A DNA stretch of 7,272 nt from the NCBI GenBank assembly GCA_031290815.1, contig JAISLO010000160.1, positions 1 to 7,272 on the forward strand, written 5' to 3'. A program made the position numbers and the translations under genes. The notes beneath the pieces were generated by a model that saw only the letters and a program-made list of their open reading frames with translations, did not search any database and was not told where the DNA came from. Each line of letters starts with the position of its first letter. The first letter of the stretch is position 1. The stretch comes from Synergistaceae bacterium. GTDB lineage: Bacteria > Synergistota > Synergistia > Synergistales > Synergistaceae. Of the stretch, positions 5,754-7,272 are shown in pieces.

Positions 5754-5911
5754 CTATTTGGAAATATGTTGGTCAGTGATCGCTAATGACGCGGCCATCG
5801 CCGCAGAAAAGGTAATTACCAGAATACCCAGAGTAAGGCAGACGCCAACAGCGCCGCAGGATCCTGCGTTTCGTTATTTGCGGCTTCGTAACGCAAAATA
5901 CTCAAAAGAGA
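5754..5911 (-). pseudogene. Possible frameshifted remnant of a small single-pass membrane protein
   Basis: Two overlapping minus-strand frames join into one plausible protein. Upstream, one frame reads LRYEAANNETQDPAALLA (about 5845-5899). A second frame, shifted by one base near 5850, reads VGVCLTLGILVITFSAA, continues to TDQHISK and stops at 5754-5756. The second part is a clear hydrophobic segment of about 20 residues, as in a membrane helix. No usable start codon or Shine-Dalgarno is seen in front, and stops block both frames upstream (5916-5918 in one, 5874-5876 in the other). The GC content here is closer to coding DNA than in the AT-rich stretch to the right. It could be chance. I do not recognise a family. 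Confidence 0.25.
5811..5897. repeat. Cluster of palindromes upstream of adhE
   Basis: Three inverted repeats lie 109-195 nt before the adhE start: GGTAATTACC (5811-5820, perfect), CGCAGGATCCTGCG (5855-5868, perfect 14 bp) and TTTGCG/CGCAAA around a 9-nt loop (5877-5897). The first two flank the weak -35/-10 pair TTGGCG/TATTCT, an arrangement that would suit operators at and upstream of a promoter. None matches a regulator consensus I know. Confidence 0.35.
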
Positions 5912-6054
5912 AAGTTTAAAGATTTATGCTCCAATAGGGGTAAGTGGGGCATAGGTTTTCTTTCCTTAAATACTTTTTGATTTCAATCGCGCCATAATGA
6001 CGAGCTTGGTGGTTTCAGATCAGTAAATCCTTCACTCCTGAATTAACGCTCTGA

Positions 6055-6090
6055 CTATAAGTAACGGTTTGAGAATTTTTGTTCTGTCAT
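6055..6090 (-). CDS. Possible 11-codon leader peptide ORF
   Basis: ATG at 6088-6090 encodes MTEQKFSNRYL and stops at TAG. AGGAGG (6099-6104) is exactly 8 nt upstream, the best-placed Shine-Dalgarno of the whole spacer. The peptide has no run of a regulatory amino acid, so classical amino-acid attenuation is not suggested. It lies 350 nt before adhE. It could be a leader peptide, a gene start truncated by mutation, or a chance match. The 11-bp repeat AAATTCTCAAA occurs once just before the Shine-Dalgarno and again inside the ORF. Confidence 0.25.
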   Translation of the reverse strand: MTEQKFSNRYL

Positions 6091-6188
6091 TATTGTGCCC
6101 TCCTTTTGAGAATTTCATGATAGGAATTTAGTCTGCATCCCACATTTCGCAGTTCTGATTTTCAGGCGGTGATTTTTATCTTGAGGCC

Positions 6189-6208
6189 TTTGATTAGAAT
6201 AGATCAAA
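6189..6208. promoter_or_regulatory. Palindrome TTTGAT-N8-ATCAAA, possible operator
   Basis: Perfect 6-bp arms are separated by 8 nt (TAGAATAG). The arms resemble FNR/CRP half-sites (TTGAT/ATCAA), but the spacing is 4 nt too wide for an FNR site. It lies about 100 nt upstream of the 11-codon ORF. Confidence 0.2.
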
Positions 6209-6282
6209 CGGAAAATTCGCACGAATAGGGGCAAATTATTCGATCCATGGTGACTTTGTGTGTTTTTTATGCCGGGTGCACT

Positions 6283-6312
6283 AAAAAACGGGAGGGTCGC
6301 AAGGCCCTCCCG
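6283..6312 (-). terminator. Intrinsic terminator of the porin-like gene
   Basis: On the minus strand, CGGGAGGG (6305-6312) and CCCTCCCG (6289-6296) form a perfect 8-bp GC-rich stem with an 8-nt loop, followed immediately by TTTTTT (6283-6288). It lies 60 nt past the stop of the porin-like frame. It is a textbook rho-independent terminator and works only for minus-strand transcription. Confidence 0.9.
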
Positions 6313-6372
6313 CACGGGAGCAGAATGGGTTTTGATTTTAGCTTTGAATCGCTTTTACTGACGCCTCATCCT

Positions 6373-7134
6373 TTAGAACGTTATGTACGTACGGAACTGA
6401 ATGATATGATCGTCGTCTACATACGGATTGGCAAGGCGAGAACCAGTATTGCCGTTGGTGTTGCCGTAGTCGATGTTGTCATAAAAGAGTTCGAACAAGA
6501 TCGCAGGTGTGTACTGATACCCTACGCCGACGGTCCAGTTGGTTGCGTTGTCCAAATTGATCGTGTCGAAGTCGGCCTGCGCGTAGCGGAGGAATGTATT
6601 CCACTTGTCGTTCCACTGCTGGTTGGCGCGGATGAGCCAAACTGTAGTTGTATTGGTGTTCCAAGGCTTGTTCCACAGGATCTCCGCCCCGCCCCAAGCG
6701 TACGGATTGGGACCAAAACTTGGGCCCTTTGAATTGCCAACGGCGCCGGCGAACCTGATGAAGTTATTGTCGATCTGGGCATACTCCAGCCAAAGGGAGG
6801 TGAACTTGAGCGCCTCCTGATCCACGTCCAAGATGGCCTTCCAAGCTGTAGCGGAATCGTCATAGCCTGCGGCGCCTGTGGAAGAGCTGCTCGCGCCCCG
6901 AGCCAAAGTCTCTCCCTGGCTCTGCCAGTAATAGAGGCCCTTCAGTTCCACTGTCGGGATGAAGCGGAAGCCCAGGTACGCGCCGTAGGTGGCGAGGTCC
7001 GTGTCGGAATCCGCGCCAGTGCCTTTGTAATTCTCAATCTCATCGTCGGTGAGGTGCCAATACCCCAGCAGACCGGCGCGCAGCTTCTCGTTGAAGTTGA
7101 GGTTGATGTTCGCGGCGATGAGGAATGGTGATAG
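6373..7134 (-). pseudogene. 5'-truncated outer-membrane beta-barrel (porin-like; resembles the C-terminal part of Synergistota SLH-domain porins)
   Basis: The open frame runs 253 codons, from an in-frame stop at 7135-7137 to the stop at 6373. It reads as an outer-membrane beta-barrel: alternating hydrophobic and polar residues, many Tyr/Trp (KGLYYWQS, GVGYQYTPAILFELFY), short Asn/Gly/Asp-rich turns, and a last strand IIQFRTYITF ending in Phe, the usual BAM recognition signal. LRAGLLGYWHLTDDEI and FRFIPTVELKGLYYW recall Synergistota porins that carry an N-terminal SLH domain and total roughly 450-550 residues. Here the signal peptide, SLH domain and first strands are missing. The only in-frame start is a GTG at 6949-6951, inside a strand, without a Shine-Dalgarno. 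Homology-like sequence fades at about 7120 and unrelated DNA begins. The gene is therefore broken, or the contig is misjoined there. Its own terminator follows. Confidence 0.7.
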
Positions 7135-7167
7135 TCAAGAAAAATGTTGATGAATTCCACCAATGCG

Positions 7168-7272
7168 TCAAATTTCAAGCAAATCGTGGGTCTTAGTCTC
7201 TTCGATGCTGAAAAAGCGTCCGTTCATGCCGCAGAGCTTGGCATAGATTTCGTCAACAAGATATTTTGAACC
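7168..7272 (-). CDS. C-terminal 34 codons of an unrecognised protein, possibly a transposase (partial, runs off right edge)
   Basis: The frame enters from the right edge with SKYLVDEIYAKLCGMNGRF and ends ...KTHDLLEI at TGA (7168-7170). It reads like a real protein end: balanced composition and no rare-codon runs. I cannot assign a family. The stop lies about 45 nt from the point where the porin sequence is interrupted. That spacing is usual between a transposase stop and the end of an insertion sequence, so a transposase is a fair guess, but no DDE or other signature is within view. Confidence 0.45.
   Translation of the reverse strand, partial: GSKYLVDEIYAKLCGMNGRFFSIEETKTHDLLEI

Larger units (their letters stand above)
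5703..6282. other. Gene-poor spacer upstream of adhE, possibly with decayed coding DNA
   Basis: These 580 nt hold no intact gene above 60 codons that I believe. They contain palindromes at 5811-5820, 5855-5868 and 5877-5897, a hairpin at 5926-5952 (ATGCTCC/GGGGCAT), an 11-codon ORF behind a strong Shine-Dalgarno (6055-6090), an 11-bp direct repeat (6068-6078 and 6105-6115) and a TTTGAT-N8-ATCAAA palindrome (6189-6208). The part 5754-5890 is GC-richer and reads like a frameshifted membrane protein; 5900-6280 is AT-rich. A possible adhE promoter on the minus strand is TTGGCG (5843-5848), 16 nt, TATTCT (5821-5826), but it lies within the coding-like stretch and is weak evidence. Confidence 0.6.

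Noticed and set aside
5725..5919. 64-codon plus-strand ORF upstream of adhE
   Set aside because: It has no Shine-Dalgarno and its composition is unconvincing. The opposite strand looks more protein-like here, although that is also uncertain.
6247..6732. 161-codon plus-strand ORF
   Set aside because: It lies antisense to the porin-like frame and the terminator, has no Shine-Dalgarno or recognisable protein character, and the opposite strand reads as a clear beta-barrel.
6942..7178. 78-codon minus-strand ORF across the porin break
   Set aside because: It is out of frame with the porin, and its Ser/Thr/Arg-rich run is the typical shadow of GC-rich coding DNA. It only bridges the junction by chance.
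1..7272. tRNA, rRNA or CRISPR array
   Set aside because: No tRNA cloverleaf motifs, rRNA-like stretches or regularly spaced repeats were seen on either strand.

Overview
The window is a fermentation and redox locus, read almost entirely from the minus strand, from an anaerobic bacterium with an outer membrane. Two things suggest a Synergistota-like host. One is the broken outer-membrane beta-barrel at the right end, which ends in the usual C-terminal Phe and resembles the C-terminal part of the SLH-domain porins of that phylum. The other is the combination of a bifunctional AdhE with an HdrABC module. The host call is an inference from family resemblance, not from a database search.

Layout, right to left (the direction of transcription). 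7168-7272: the last 34 codons of an unidentified gene, possibly a transposase. About 7120-7167: a junction with unrelated DNA. 6373 to about 7120: the C-terminal ~250 codons of a porin-like gene that has lost its 5' half. 6283-6312: a strong intrinsic terminator for that gene. 5703-6282: a long gene-poor stretch with palindromes, an 11-codon ORF behind a near-perfect Shine-Dalgarno sequence, and what may be a decayed small membrane-protein gene. 3036-5702: adhE, complete, with a GTG start. 2512-3035: a second gene-poor stretch with a large inverted repeat, an AT-rich terminator-like hairpin, a Fur-box-like palindrome and the probable promoter of the next unit. 1567-2511: a lactate/malate dehydrogenase-family gene. 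1402-1566: a spacer with a possible 31-codon ORF. 592-1401 hdrB, 210-602 hdrC (11-bp overlap with hdrB) and 1-168 the first 56 codons of hdrA, which leaves the window.

How the genes may work together: AdhE and the LDH/MDH-family enzyme interconvert NADH with reduced or oxidised carbon end products (acetyl-CoA/ethanol; pyruvate/lactate or oxaloacetate/malate). HdrABC is a flavin and iron-sulfur unit used in electron bifurcation or confurcation with thiol/disulfide or ferredoxin partners. In Desulfovibrio the FlxABCD-HdrABC complex is known to be tied to ethanol metabolism. The same theme is plausible here, but any flx-type partner would lie left of the window.

The most interesting points are the LDH-like enzyme carrying the Arg that marks malate specificity, the porin gene cut by foreign DNA, and the structured spacers around adhE. 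I found no convincing wholly new system.
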